Part shown: in pieces, positions 16,803 to 24,992 of the stretch
Numbering within the stretch: position 1 is the stretch's first letter
Layout of the letters: each line of letters opens with the position of its first letter
Assembly: GCA_035495435.1 (NCBI GenBank)
Contig: DATJFV010000002.1
Coordinates: 1-50,576 of the forward strand
DNA length: 50,576 nucleotides
From: JBDSKH01 sp035495435
GTDB taxonomy: Bacteria > Actinomycetota > Actinomycetes > Actinomycetales > Microbacteriaceae
Direction: 5' to 3'
Translations under genes and position numbers: made by a program
The notes under the pieces: generated by a model
Database searches by the model: none
The model's input: only the letters and a program-made list of their open reading frames with translations
Told to the model about the DNA's origin: nothing

Positions 16803-16820
16803 TAGTGTCTCGATTCAACA
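16803..16820. promoter_or_regulatory. Degenerate LacI-type operator before the secreted GH13 gene
   Basis: TAGTGTCTCGATTCAACA matches the perfect palindrome at 14748-14765 at 14 of 18 positions, including the TCGAT core, and lies 56 bases before ATG 16746. It supports co-regulation of the secreted enzyme and the operon. Confidence 0.6.
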
Positions 16821-16842
16821 CCGGGCTCTCGTACCCCTTCAA
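16813..16842 (-). promoter_or_regulatory. Candidate promoter of the secreted GH13 gene
   Basis: -35 TTGAAG (16837-16842), an 18-base spacer and a weak -10 TTGAAT (16813-16818) that overlaps the degenerate operator. The arrangement is the same as at the operon promoter. Confidence 0.4.
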
Positions 16843-16875
16843 GGCGGCTTTTTAGGGGACACACAGCCCCGACAT

Positions 16876-16917
16876 ACGACGGATGCCGCCCCACCGAAGC
16901 GGGACGGCATCCGTCGT
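16876..16917 (-). terminator. Terminator hairpin after pnp
   Basis: A perfect 13-bp stem (ACGACGGATGCCG / CGGCATCCGTCGT) closes a 16-base GC-rich loop that can pair further. It lies 22 bases after the pnp stop. No T tract follows. Confidence 0.65.
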
Positions 16918-16938
16918 GTACTGCGAAAGGCGCTGGGC

Positions 16939-19218
16939 CTACTCGGTCGCTGACCCCTCGGACTCGGCGCCGTCGGCTGCACCCTCGGCCTCGTCGACCA
17001 CCGGAGCGAGCGACAGCTTGCCGCGGTCGTCCATCTTGGTGATCTCGACCATGATCTTCTGGCCGACCGCGAGCACGTCCTCGACGTTCTCGACCCGCTT
17101 GCCGCCGGCGAGCTTGCGCACCTCGCTGATGTGCAGCAGGCCGTCCTTGCCGGGCATCAGCGACACGAAGGCACCGAACGTGGCCAGCTTGACCACGGTG
17201 CCGAGGAACCGCTCGCCCACCTCCGGGTTGATCGGGTTGCCGATCGCCAGCACCTGGGCACGGGCGGCCTCGGCCGACGGGCCGTCGGTTGCGCCGATGT
17301 AGACGGTGCCGTCCTCCTCGATGGAGATCTCGGCGCCCGTCTCGTCCTGGATGGCGTTGATCGTCTTGCCCTTCGGGCCGATCAGCTCACCGATCTTGTC
17401 GGTCGGGATGTTGACCGAGATCACGCGCGGCGCGGTCGGGGCCATCTCGTCGGGTCCGTCGATCGCCTGGTTGATCACCGCGAGGATCGCCGTACGGGCC
17501 TCCTTGGCCTGCTTCAGCGCACCGTCGAGCACCGACGAAGGCAGTCCGGCCAGCTTGGTGTCGAGCTGAATCGCGGTGACGAAGTCGGACGTGCCGGCGA
17601 CCTTGAAGTCCATGTCGCCCAGCGCGTCCTCGGCACCCAGGATGTCGGTCAGCGCCGCGTACTTGGTCTCGCCATCGACCTCATCCGAGATGAGACCCAT
17701 CGCGATGCCGGCGACCGGGGCGCGCAGCGGCACACCGGCGTTCAGCAGCGACAGGGTCGAGGCGCACACCGAACCCATCGAGGTGGAGCCGTTGGACCCC
17801 AGGGCCTCGGACACCTGGCGGATCGCGTACGGGAACTCCTCGCGCGTGGGCAGCACCGGCACGAGCGCGCGCTCGGCGAGGAAGCCGTGCCCGATCTCGC
17901 GACGCTTCGGCGACCCGACGCGACCGGTCTCACCGGTCGAGTACGGCGGGAAGTTGTAGTGGTGCAGGTAGCGCTTCTTGGTGACCGGGTTCAGCGAGTC
18001 GATCTGCTGCTCCATCTTGAGCATGTTCAGCGTCGTGACACCCAGGATCTGGGTCTCGCCGCGCTGGAAGATCGCCGACCCGTGCACGCGCGGAATGACC
18101 TGCACCTCGGCGTCGAGCGCACGGATGTCGGTCAGCCCGCGCCCGTCGATGCGGATGCCCTCGCTCAGCACGCGGCCGCGCATCACCTTCTTCGACACGG
18201 ACTTGTACGCCGCGCTCACCATGCCGGTGACCTCGGCGTCGAGCTCGCCCGCGTCGACCTTGGCCTGCACCGCGGCCTTGACCCGGTCCTTCAGTGCGTC
18301 GTCGGCGTTCTGGCGCTCGAGCTTGTCGGCGATCTGGTACACGCCCTTCAGCTCGTCGTAGGCGAGCTCGGCGACCGCGTTGTAGGCGGCGTCGCTGTAC
18401 GGCGGGAAGACCGGGTACTCCTGGATCTCCTTCGCCGACTGCTTCGCCAGCTCCTCCTGAGCCTTCACCAGCTGCGCGAGGAACGGCTTGGCCGCCTCGA
18501 GGCCCTGCGCCACGACCGCCTCATCGGGCTTGGTCGCACCGGCGCGGATCAGCTCCCACGAGCCCTCCGTGGCCTCGGCCTCGACCATCATGATCGCGAC
18601 GTCCTCGTTGCCGTTCTTGTCGGTGACGATGCGCCCCGCGACGGTGAGGTCGAACACGGCCTCAGCCAGCTGGCTGTGCTTCGGGAACGCCACCCACTGA
18701 TCCGGGCCGTTGCCGTTGCCCGGCATGAGTGCCAGACGCACGCCCGCGACCGGGCCGTAGAACGGCAGACCCGAGATCTGCGTGGAGGCGCTGGCGGCGT
18801 TGATCGCCAGCGCGTCGTAGAACTCATCCGGCGCGATGCTCAGCACCGTGATGACGATCTGGACCTCGTTGCGCAGGCCCTCGACGAAGGTGGGGCGCAG
18901 CGGACGGTCGATCAGGCGGCAGACCAGGATCGCCTCGGTCGAGGGACGACCCTCGCGCCGGAAGAACGAGCCGGGGATCTTGCCGGCCGCGTACGAGCGC
19001 TCCTCGACGTCCACCGTCAGGGGGAAGAAGTCGAAGCCGTCGCGCGGCTGCTTGCTCGCCGACGTGGCGCTGAGGATCATCGTGTCCTCGTCCAGGTACG
19101 CGGCGACGGCGCCCTGGGCCTGCTGCGCGAGCCGGCCGGTCTCGAACCGGATGGTGCGCGTGCCGAATCGACCGTTGTCGATCACGGCCTCGGCGAATTT
19201 GATCTCGGGACCCTCCAT
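16939..19218 (-). CDS. pnp: Polyribonucleotide nucleotidyltransferase (PNPase)
   Basis: 759 residues. Phosphorolytic 3'-5' exoribonuclease and RNA tailing enzyme of the cytoplasm. Domain order is complete: RNase PH domain 1, the all-alpha linker, RNase PH domain 2 (YNFPPYSTGETGRVGSPKRR), a KH domain with IGELIGPKGKTINAIQ, and an S1 domain (GTVVKLATFGAFVSLMPGKD), then an acidic tail. ATG 19218 has AAGGAG 8 bases upstream. In many bacteria pnp follows rpsO, but here rpsO lies 12 kb away. A stem-loop repeat sits just upstream of the ribosome site and may be part of the leader. Confidence 0.98.
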   Translation of the reverse strand: MEGPEIKFAEAVIDNGRFGTRTIRFETGRLAQQAQGAVAAYLDEDTMILSATSASKQPRDGFDFFPLTVDVEERSYAAGKIPGSFFRREGRPSTEAILVCRLIDRPLRPTFVEGLRNEVQIVITVLSIAPDEFYDALAINAASASTQISGLPFYGPVAGVRLALMPGNGNGPDQWVAFPKHSQLAEAVFDLTVAGRIVTDKNGNEDVAIMMVEAEATEGSWELIRAGATKPDEAVVAQGLEAAKPFLAQLVKAQEELAKQSAKEIQEYPVFPPYSDAAYNAVAELAYDELKGVYQIADKLERQNADDALKDRVKAAVQAKVDAGELDAEVTGMVSAAYKSVSKKVMRGRVLSEGIRIDGRGLTDIRALDAEVQVIPRVHGSAIFQRGETQILGVTTLNMLKMEQQIDSLNPVTKKRYLHHYNFPPYSTGETGRVGSPKRREIGHGFLAERALVPVLPTREEFPYAIRQVSEALGSNGSTSMGSVCASTLSLLNAGVPLRAPVAGIAMGLISDEVDGETKYAALTDILGAEDALGDMDFKVAGTSDFVTAIQLDTKLAGLPSSVLDGALKQAKEARTAILAVINQAIDGPDEMAPTAPRVISVNIPTDKIGELIGPKGKTINAIQDETGAEISIEEDGTVYIGATDGPSAEAARAQVLAIGNPINPEVGERFLGTVVKLATFGAFVSLMPGKDGLLHISEVRKLAGGKRVENVEDVLAVGQKIMVEITKMDDRGKLSLAPVVDEAEGAADGAESEGSATE

Positions 19219-19242
19219 GGGTCGTACTCCTTACATCTCACC

Positions 19243-19283
19243 GGTGGTCGAAGCCGCGCACAGCGCGGTGTATCGAGACCACC
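19243..19283. repeat. Intergenic stem-loop repeat copy in the pnp upstream region
   Basis: Outer arms GGTGGTC / GACCACC (19243-19249, 19277-19283) enclose a second hairpin CCGCGC-ACA-GCGCGG (19254-19268). The core unit (19246-19280) matches the GGTYGA...GTATCGARACC pattern of the copies at 2625 and 30914. It ends about 15 bases before the pnp ribosome site. Confidence 0.75.
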
Positions 19284-19411
19284 CAGGAGCAGGGCAACGC
19301 CGTAGAAGGGCGACCGTGTCGCAGCTCTGGCCAACAGTAGAAATGCACCGAGTCGCGCGGGATTCGGTAGATCACCACCGGTGACCAGCTTCGAGAAGCG
19401 GCCTGCTCCGG

Positions 19412-19434
19412 AAAACGGCCGCCGGTTGGCGGCC
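19412..19434 (-). terminator. Intrinsic terminator
   Basis: Read leftwards, a 7-bp stem (GGCCGCC / GGCGGCC) with a 4-base loop is followed by G and TTTT. It lies 12 bases after the stop of the 19447-20010 gene. This is the cleanest intrinsic terminator in the window. Confidence 0.75.
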
Positions 19435-19446
19435 TCGATTATGGTA

Positions 19447-20010
19447 TCAGTCCTGCTCCAGATAGGGCGGGATCGGGGGGCACTGCGCGTCGAGGGCGAG
19501 CAGCTCGGAAAGGGTGAGCCGGTGCGCGAGGGCCGGGTACGGATTCCAGCTGTACAGGCGCTCCACGAAGTCCGCACGGCTGGGCAGCGGGGCGAGTTGC
19601 TCGCCGAGGGCGCGCTCCAGGCACGGCTTCAGCACCGACGCCTCGTAGTCGTAGAGGAGGTTGCGGGTGTAGTGATCCTGCGGGATCTCGCTGGCCGGCT
19701 CGATCGGATACCGCGCCAGGCAGGCGTTCAACAGCGCCAGATCCCGCGGCGCGATTCCCGTCAGGGTGCCGTCGCCGTCGATGGTGGTGAGCGCGTTGTC
19801 GGCCGTGAACCGGTAGCCGATCTGCAGGTCGGTGACGCCGAGCACCTCCTCGGTGCAGGCGTTCTTGATCAGCGGGATGTAGATGCGGGTGATGTGGGCA
19901 ACGCTCGCGGGCACGGGACCGCGGCCCGGCAGCAGCAGCAGCAGCAGGGCGAGGGCGACACCCACCGCGAGCACGACGCCCGCGGCGCCGAGCAGCAGCG
20001 CGCGACGCAT
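19447..20010 (-). CDS. Membrane-anchored or exported protein of unknown function, three-Cys family (copy A)
   Basis: About 187 residues. The N-terminus is a short basic stretch (MRRALLLG) and a long hydrophobic helix, so the rest lies outside the membrane. The outer part has the pattern CLARY...LYDYEASVLKPCL...WNPYP...CPPIPPYL. The protein at 22642-23115 shares this pattern, so the two are paralogues. I use ATG 20010; GTG 20025 is an alternative. It follows the GT4-SGNH gene with a short gap and is probably cotranscribed. No function is known to me. Confidence 0.75.
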   Translation of the reverse strand: MRRALLLGAAGVVLAVGVALALLLLLLPGRGPVPASVAHITRIYIPLIKNACTEEVLGVTDLQIGYRFTADNALTTIDGDGTLTGIAPRDLALLNACLARYPIEPASEIPQDHYTRNLLYDYEASVLKPCLERALGEQLAPLPSRADFVERLYSWNPYPALAHRLTLSELLALDAQCPPIPPYLEQD

Positions 20011-20034
20011 GCCGACATCATGCACCCGCCACGG

Positions 20035-21978
20035 TCAGTGGTCGATGGCCGCCGGATGCCCGCTCGGGTCGGTCGGCACCACCGGCACCAGCGCGGTGTG
20101 CTTGGGCTCTCGTCCGTCTCCGGCAGTGCGTCCCCTCAGTCGGCGGCCGAGCCACGGCCGCACGTGCCGCCACATCCAGGACGGGGTGCTGAGCCCCGCA
20201 CCGGTGTCCTCCGCGTGCATGGCGACATCGAGGTCGCCGAGCTGCCGCGCCTGCGGCACGCCGAGCGCTTCCGCCGCGCGATACGCGAGCACGCGGTGTC
20301 CGGCCGAGCTGAGGTGCACGCGGTCGGGCGACCACATCTCGGGCGCCAGCCACTCGGGGTCGGCGGTGAGGTCGAGGACGCGCGCGCCGGTCGCCGCAGC
20401 GACGCGGCGTAGCTCGGGGGCCAGTCCTGCCGTGCGTCGATGCAGGGTCCGCAGGAACGGGTTCGGCGGCACGAACGGCACCACCAGAAGCACATCGCAC
20501 CCGGCCGCGCGAAGCCGGGCGATGCCGGGCAGCAGCCGGTCGGCCAGCCGGGCCGGCGAGGGCAGCGGAGCGGCCAGGTCATTGCCGCCGATGAGCACGG
20601 TGACGAGGTCGGCCTTCAGCTCGAGAGCACGCGGGATCTGACGCCCGAGCACGTCGAGGATGGTGCGGCTGCGCACGGCGAGGTTGGCATAGAGCAGCGG
20701 AGCAGTGGCACCGCCGGCATGCGCGAGCAGATGCGCGAGCCGGTCGGCCCAGCCGCGATACTCCCCCGGCGCCTGACGCGAGTCGTCGCACAGGCCCTCG
20801 GTGATCGAGTCGCCGATCGCCACATACCGCCCCCACTCCCGGGGACGCACCGCGGCATCCGCACCCGCCCTGCGGCCCCAGCGCATCGCGATCGCGGCGG
20901 AGTAGTGCCCCAGCAGTTGGTCGCCGAGTGCCTCCCAGGTGCGGTGCGCCACGGAGTCGCGAGCGGCCGCGGCGAACGCGGCGCGCTTCGCGGTGTCACC
21001 GGTGAGGTCGAGTACCCGCCGCCGCAGGTCGTCGAGGTCGCCCGGGCGGTAGAGCCACCCGGTGCGGCTGTTCTGGACGAGGTCGAGCGGGCCGCCCCGG
21101 CCGGTTGCGACGACGGGAACGCCGCTGGCGAGCGCCTCCTGGACGGTCTGGCAGAAGGTCTCGTTCTCGCCGGGGTGCACGAACACATCGAACCCGGCAT
21201 AGGACTCGGCGAGTTCGTCGCCCGTCTGGAACCCGAGGAAGTCGGCGTCGGGCAGCATCCGCTCGAGCGCGGCGCGGCTCGGCCCGTCGCCCACGACGAC
21301 CAGCCGGGTGCCGGGCAGCCCCGCGACGGCCTGCAGGTGCTCGACCTGTTTCTCGGGTGCGAGTCGCCCGACGTACCCGATCACGACCTCGCCGTTCGGA
21401 GCGTGCCGGCGCCGCCACGAGGCCGTGCGCCGCTCCGGCCGGTAGCGCGCGGCGTCGACCCCGCGCGCCCAGAGTTCGAGCCTCTCGACCCCCAGGCTGC
21501 GCAGTTCGGCGATGGATGCCGACGACGGGGCGAGGGTGAGGGTCGCACGTTTGTGGATGCGCGCCACGTGCTGGGTGAGTGCGGGCACGGCGAGCGGCAG
21601 CCCGTAGCGCAGCGCGAAACCGGGGATGTCGGTCTGGTAGATGGCCACGGTCGGGATGCCGAGGTGGTCGGCGGCCCGCAGCGCCTGCCAGCCGAGGACG
21701 AACGGCGACGCGAGGTGCACCACGTCGGGGGCGAACTCGCGCAGGATTCCCTCCAGAGTGCGTGCGCGCGCAACGGTGAGCCGCACGTCGGGATAGGACG
21801 GCAGCGCGAACGAGCGCAGCAGCGTGACCCCGTCGTCGCCCGACTCCCCCGGCGAACCGGGGGCGATGACCAGGACCTCATGGCCGCCCGCCTCGAGGTG
21901 CCTGACGACGCGGGTCACCGAGTTGGTCACACCGGTCGTGTGGAGCATGGACGCTTCGGCCACCAGGACGACTCTCAC
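20035..21978 (-). CDS. Fusion protein: GT4 glycosyltransferase with C-terminal SGNH/GDSL hydrolase
   Basis: 647 residues in one uninterrupted frame. Residues 1-360 are a GT-B glycosyltransferase of family 4: donor-side motif GYVGRLAPEKQVEHL, and the E-x7-E pair Glu273/Glu281 in ENETFCQTVQE. The N-terminal part resembles actinobacterial alpha-mannosyltransferases. From about 385 an SGNH hydrolase follows: Ser391 in AIGDSITEG, the NLAVRSRT block, GGND, and Asp552/His555 in DRVHLSSAGH. No membrane segment is seen. GTG 21978 is used as start; a frame to 22071 exists but lacks conservation. A role in modifying a glycolipid or cell-wall glycan is inferred from the two activities. Confidence 0.85.
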   Translation of the reverse strand: MRVVLVAEASMLHTTGVTNSVTRVVRHLEAGGHEVLVIAPGSPGESGDDGVTLLRSFALPSYPDVRLTVARARTLEGILREFAPDVVHLASPFVLGWQALRAADHLGIPTVAIYQTDIPGFALRYGLPLAVPALTQHVARIHKRATLTLAPSSASIAELRSLGVERLELWARGVDAARYRPERRTASWRRRHAPNGEVVIGYVGRLAPEKQVEHLQAVAGLPGTRLVVVGDGPSRAALERMLPDADFLGFQTGDELAESYAGFDVFVHPGENETFCQTVQEALASGVPVVATGRGGPLDLVQNSRTGWLYRPGDLDDLRRRVLDLTGDTAKRAAFAAAARDSVAHRTWEALGDQLLGHYSAAIAMRWGRRAGADAAVRPREWGRYVAIGDSITEGLCDDSRQAPGEYRGWADRLAHLLAHAGGATAPLLYANLAVRSRTILDVLGRQIPRALELKADLVTVLIGGNDLAAPLPSPARLADRLLPGIARLRAAGCDVLLVVPFVPPNPFLRTLHRRTAGLAPELRRVAAATGARVLDLTADPEWLAPEMWSPDRVHLSSAGHRVLAYRAAEALGVPQARQLGDLDVAMHAEDTGAGLSTPSWMWRHVRPWLGRRLRGRTAGDGREPKHTALVPVVPTDPSGHPAAIDH

Positions 21979-22079
21979 GCGGTCAAGACTTGTCGGCCGC
22001 GGGCCCGCGAGCACGCCGAAACGGCCCGGATCACGGCCTGTTCGCGCAGTGTTCACCGCGGGCCGGTACACCGGTCACC

Positions 22080-22706
22080 GTGGACGCCTTTCTCGATGCC
22101 GTGGCCGGGTCGCCGTGGCTCTACCCCGCGGTGTTCCTGCTCGTGGTCGGCGACGCATTCCTGGTGGTGCTGCCCAGCGAGACGGTGGTGGTGGCGCTGG
22201 GAGCGCTGGCCGGGGCCACCGGTTCACCGCTGCTGGCGGTGCTCGTTCCGGTGGCGGCGCTGGGAGCGATGGTCGGCGACGGGCTGTGCTACCTGATCGG
22301 GCGACGGATCGGGGTGACGCGCTGGGATCGTGGTCGCGTCGGCGCCGCTCTGGCCCGCGTCCGCAGGACAGTGCTCACCCGGCCCGCCGTGCTCATTTTC
22401 ACCGCGCGCTACATCCCGTTCGCCCGGATCGCGGTGAACCTCTCGGCGGGAGCCTCAGGGCTGCCGTGGCGCCGATTCCTGCCGCTGTCGGCCGCCGCCG
22501 GAACCGGCTGGGCGCTCTACAACACCGGCGTGGGCCTGCTGTTCGGTGCGGCGCTTCCGCGGCAGCCTCTCCTGGCGCTGGGGCTGTCGGTCGTCGTCGC
22601 GGTGACCCTCGGGGCACTCGTCGACGCCGTGGTGCGCCGGCTCAGCGCCCGTGCCGCGCGAGCAGGTACTGCGGAACCGGAGGGCACGCCCGGTACAGAT
22701 CGATGA
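22080..22706 (+). CDS. DedA family membrane protein
   Basis: 208 residues, several membrane helices. The N-terminal LVVLPSETVVVALGALAG and the signature FTARYIPFARIAVNLSAGA are typical of DedA (SNARE-associated) proteins, which include lipid scramblases for undecaprenyl phosphate and phosphatidylethanolamine. GTG 22080 is used as start. It is divergent from the GT4-SGNH gene. Its last 65 bases overlap the end of the opposite-strand gene at 22642-23115. Confidence 0.88.
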   Translation: MDAFLDAVAGSPWLYPAVFLLVVGDAFLVVLPSETVVVALGALAGATGSPLLAVLVPVAALGAMVGDGLCYLIGRRIGVTRWDRGRVGAALARVRRTVLTRPAVLIFTARYIPFARIAVNLSAGASGLPWRRFLPLSAAAGTGWALYNTGVGLLFGAALPRQPLLALGLSVVVAVTLGALVDAVVRRLSARAARAGTAEPEGTPGTDR

Positions 22707-23115
22707 GGCGGTCGAAGGGCACGTCGTCCATGTCGGTGTAGACGTTCCACGGCCGCTTCGCGGGGTCGAAGAACGCGGCTCGGGCGATGAGGGGCACCTG
22801 CACGCCGTGATCGGCCAGGCAGGGAACGGTCTGGCGCAGGTAGTAGTCGTAGAGCTGTGCCCTCTCGTACGCGTTCACGTAGTCGAACGCGGTGCGTGAG
22901 GTGTCGAGGCGGAAACGCTTCAGGCAGGCCTCGGCGTGCTCCGGGTCGCCCTCGCAGCTCTGGGCGAGACGCCAGGAGAGGTCGGTGGGAAGGATCCAGG
23001 GCGAGCCCGCAGACCGCGGTGCAGGCTCGCCGCCGCCCGACACGAGAGCGGCGCCCGCGAGCGCCACGGCCGCGGTGCCGAGCGCTGCGAGCGCGACTCG
23101 CCACCGCATCCGCAT
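22642..23115 (-). CDS. Exported protein of unknown function, three-Cys family (copy B)
   Basis: 157 residues: an N-terminal hydrophobic helix (MRMRWRVALAALGTAAVALA) and an outer domain with SCEGDPEHAEACLKRFRL, LYDYYLRQTVPCL, PWNVY and a final CPPVPQYLL. The spacing of LYDY-x-PCL, W-N and CPP-x-P matches copy A at 19447-20010. The start ATG 23115 lies 4 bases after the FMN reductase stop, so it is probably in that operon. No lipobox is present. Function unknown. Confidence 0.78.
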   Translation of the reverse strand: MRMRWRVALAALGTAAVALAGAALVSGGGEPAPRSAGSPWILPTDLSWRLAQSCEGDPEHAEACLKRFRLDTSRTAFDYVNAYERAQLYDYYLRQTVPCLADHGVQVPLIARAAFFDPAKRPWNVYTDMDDVPFDRLIDLYRACPPVPQYLLARHGR

Positions 23116-23119
23116 GGCC

Positions 23120-23752
23120 CTATTGTGCGCCGAACCCGCCCACCGGGCTGAACCCCTGCGGCAGGGCGAACGGATCGCGCACCCGGGTCGAGCGCATCGA
23201 CTCGCCGATGAGGGCGGCGAGTTCGCCGGCGCCGCGCTCGATCCGGTCGCCCAGACCCTGCTCGGAGCCCCAGTCGCTCGACGCCGCATAGACCGCGGTG
23301 GGCACGACGACGGCGTGCAGATAGGCGAACAGCGGGCGGATGGCGTAGTCCAGCGCCAGGGAGTGGCGCTCGGTGCCGCCGGTCGCGCCGATCAGCACCG
23401 GCAGATCGGTGAGAGCGTCGGGCTCGAGCACGTCGGTGAACGACTTGAACAGCCCGCTGTAGCTGGTGGTGAAGATCGGTGTGACGAAGATCGCTCCATC
23501 CGCGGCCGTCAGGGCATCGATCGCCGCCTGCAGCTTCGGAGCCGCGAAGCCGGTCAGCAGGTTGTTGGTGATGTCGTGGGCCAGGTCGCGCAGCTCGATC
23601 ACCTGCACGCTGGTCTCGCCCGCGACGCGCGCCTCCACGGCGGCCGTGAGCCGGTCGGCGAGCAGGCGCGTGGAGCTCGGCTGGCTGAGACCGGCGCTGA
23701 TGACGACCAGCTGCCGGCGCAGATGAGGAGTCGCTGCCGACACGCCGGTCAC
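23120..23752 (-). CDS. NADPH-dependent FMN reductase, LLM-partner type (CE1759 family)
   Basis: 210-residue flavodoxin-fold reductase. Visible features are the N-terminal strand and phosphate loop (LVVISAGLSQPSSTRLLADR) and FVTPIFTTSYSGLFKSFTDV. Its GTG start overlaps the stop of the luciferase-like gene by 4 bases. This pairing matches the two-component set known in corynebacteria, where the reductase supplies reduced FMN to the monooxygenase. The substrate of the pair is unknown. Confidence 0.88.
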   Translation of the reverse strand: MTGVSAATPHLRRQLVVISAGLSQPSSTRLLADRLTAAVEARVAGETSVQVIELRDLAHDITNNLLTGFAAPKLQAAIDALTAADGAIFVTPIFTTSYSGLFKSFTDVLEPDALTDLPVLIGATGGTERHSLALDYAIRPLFAYLHAVVVPTAVYAASSDWGSEQGLGDRIERGAGELAALIGESMRSTRVRDPFALPQGFSPVGGFGAQ

Positions 23753-24879
23753 TGGTGCACCCCAACCGGCGTGTTGTCCCGAGCTTCCTCATCCGCGACG
23801 GCGCGGGCGGCGACCAGCGACGCGTGGGTGGGGGCGTCCGGCACCTCGGCGGGGCGGTTCTCGGCGAGCTCCTTGCGCAGCACCGGCACCACCTCACCGC
23901 CGAGGATGTCGAGCTGCTCGAGCACCGTCTTCAGCGGCAGGCCGGCGTGGTCCATGAGGAACAGCTGGCGCTGATAGTCGCCGAAAAGGTCGCGCATGCC
24001 CGCGTAGCGGTCGATGACCTGCTGCGGCGAACCCACCGTCAGAGGCGTCTGCTCGGTGAAGTCCTCCAGCGAGGGACCGTGACCGTACACGGGCGCGTTG
24101 TCGAAGTACGGCCGGAACTCGCTCACCGCATCCTGCGACTTCGCCCGCATGAACACCTGGCCGCCGAGCCCCACGATGGCCTGCGCGGCGGTGCCGTGGC
24201 CGTAGTGCTCGAAGCGCTGGCGGTAGTAGCCGATCAGCTGCTGGTAGTGCGACGCGGGCCAGAAGATGTTGTTCGCGAAGAACCCGTCACCGTAGTAGGC
24301 GGCCTGCTCGGCGATCTCGGGGCTGCGGATCGAGCCGTGCCAGACGAACGGCGCCACGCCGTCGAGCGGACGCGGGGTCGACGTGAACCCCTGCAGCGGG
24401 GTGCGGAACTGGCCCTGCCAGTCGACGACCTCCTCGTTCCAGAGGCGGCGCAGCAGCGCGTAGTTCTCGATCGCCAGCGGGATGCCCTGCCGGATGTCCT
24501 GCCCGAACCACGGGTACACCGGCCCGGTGTTGCCGCGACCGAGCATCAGGTCGGCGCGACCGCCCGAGACGTGCTGCAGCATCGCGAAGTCCTCGGCGAT
24601 CTTCACCGGGTCGTTGGTGGTGATGAGGGTGGTGCTGGTGCTGAGCAGCAGGGTCGAGGTCTGTGCGGCGAGATACGCCAGCGTGGTGGTGGGCGACGAC
24701 GACCAGAACGGCGGGTTGTGGTGCTCGCCGAGGGCGAAGATGTCGAGCCCGACCTCTTCGGCGTGCCGGGCGATCGTGACGGTGTCCTGGATCTTCTGCG
24801 CCTCGGGCACCGTGTGTCCGGTGGTCGGGTCTTCGGTGATGTCGCTCACCGTAAAGATCCCGAACTGCATCTGGGTCAT
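23749..24879 (-). CDS. Luciferase-like FMN-dependent monooxygenase (CE1758 family)
   Basis: 376-residue bacterial-luciferase-fold (TIM barrel) enzyme. It starts MQFGIFTVSDIT and has FALGEHHNPPFW, GRADLMLGRGNTGPVYPWFG and APFVWHGSIRSPEIAEQAAY, all typical of the family. It uses reduced FMN and oxygen to oxidise an unknown substrate. Two ATG codons (24879 and 24870) and one further upstream (24894) are possible starts; a TAGGAG sequence lies just before 24879. It is coupled to the FMN reductase gene. Confidence 0.88.
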   Translation of the reverse strand: MTQMQFGIFTVSDITEDPTTGHTVPEAQKIQDTVTIARHAEEVGLDIFALGEHHNPPFWSSSPTTTLAYLAAQTSTLLLSTSTTLITTNDPVKIAEDFAMLQHVSGGRADLMLGRGNTGPVYPWFGQDIRQGIPLAIENYALLRRLWNEEVVDWQGQFRTPLQGFTSTPRPLDGVAPFVWHGSIRSPEIAEQAAYYGDGFFANNIFWPASHYQQLIGYYRQRFEHYGHGTAAQAIVGLGGQVFMRAKSQDAVSEFRPYFDNAPVYGHGPSLEDFTEQTPLTVGSPQQVIDRYAGMRDLFGDYQRQLFLMDHAGLPLKTVLEQLDILGGEVVPVLRKELAENRPAEVPDAPTHASLVAARAVADEEARDNTPVGVHQ

Positions 24880-24980
24880 CGCTCCTACTTTCATGCGTTT
24901 GAATCGACATGCGTGATAACCGGATGCGGTGTCCGGGTATTCCCGGGACGTGCGACCCAGCGCGGTCGCCGAGCGCCGCC

Positions 24981-24986
24981 TACCCT
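24981..24986 (+). promoter_or_regulatory. -10 box, leaderless-type, of the thioredoxin gene
   Basis: TACCCT ends 6 bases before ATG 24993, and no ribosome site is visible. Confidence 0.55.
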
Positions 24987-24992
24987 GGATGC

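Noticed and set aside
17131..19305. 724-residue frame antisense to pnp
   Set aside because: Mirror of pnp codon bias. PNPase motifs on the other strand are complete.
20820..20900. Frameshift joining two separate genes (GT4 and SGNH)
   Set aside because: The frame is open through the linker with normal codon use and no overlapping start or stop signal, so a fusion is the simpler reading. It is still listed for checking.
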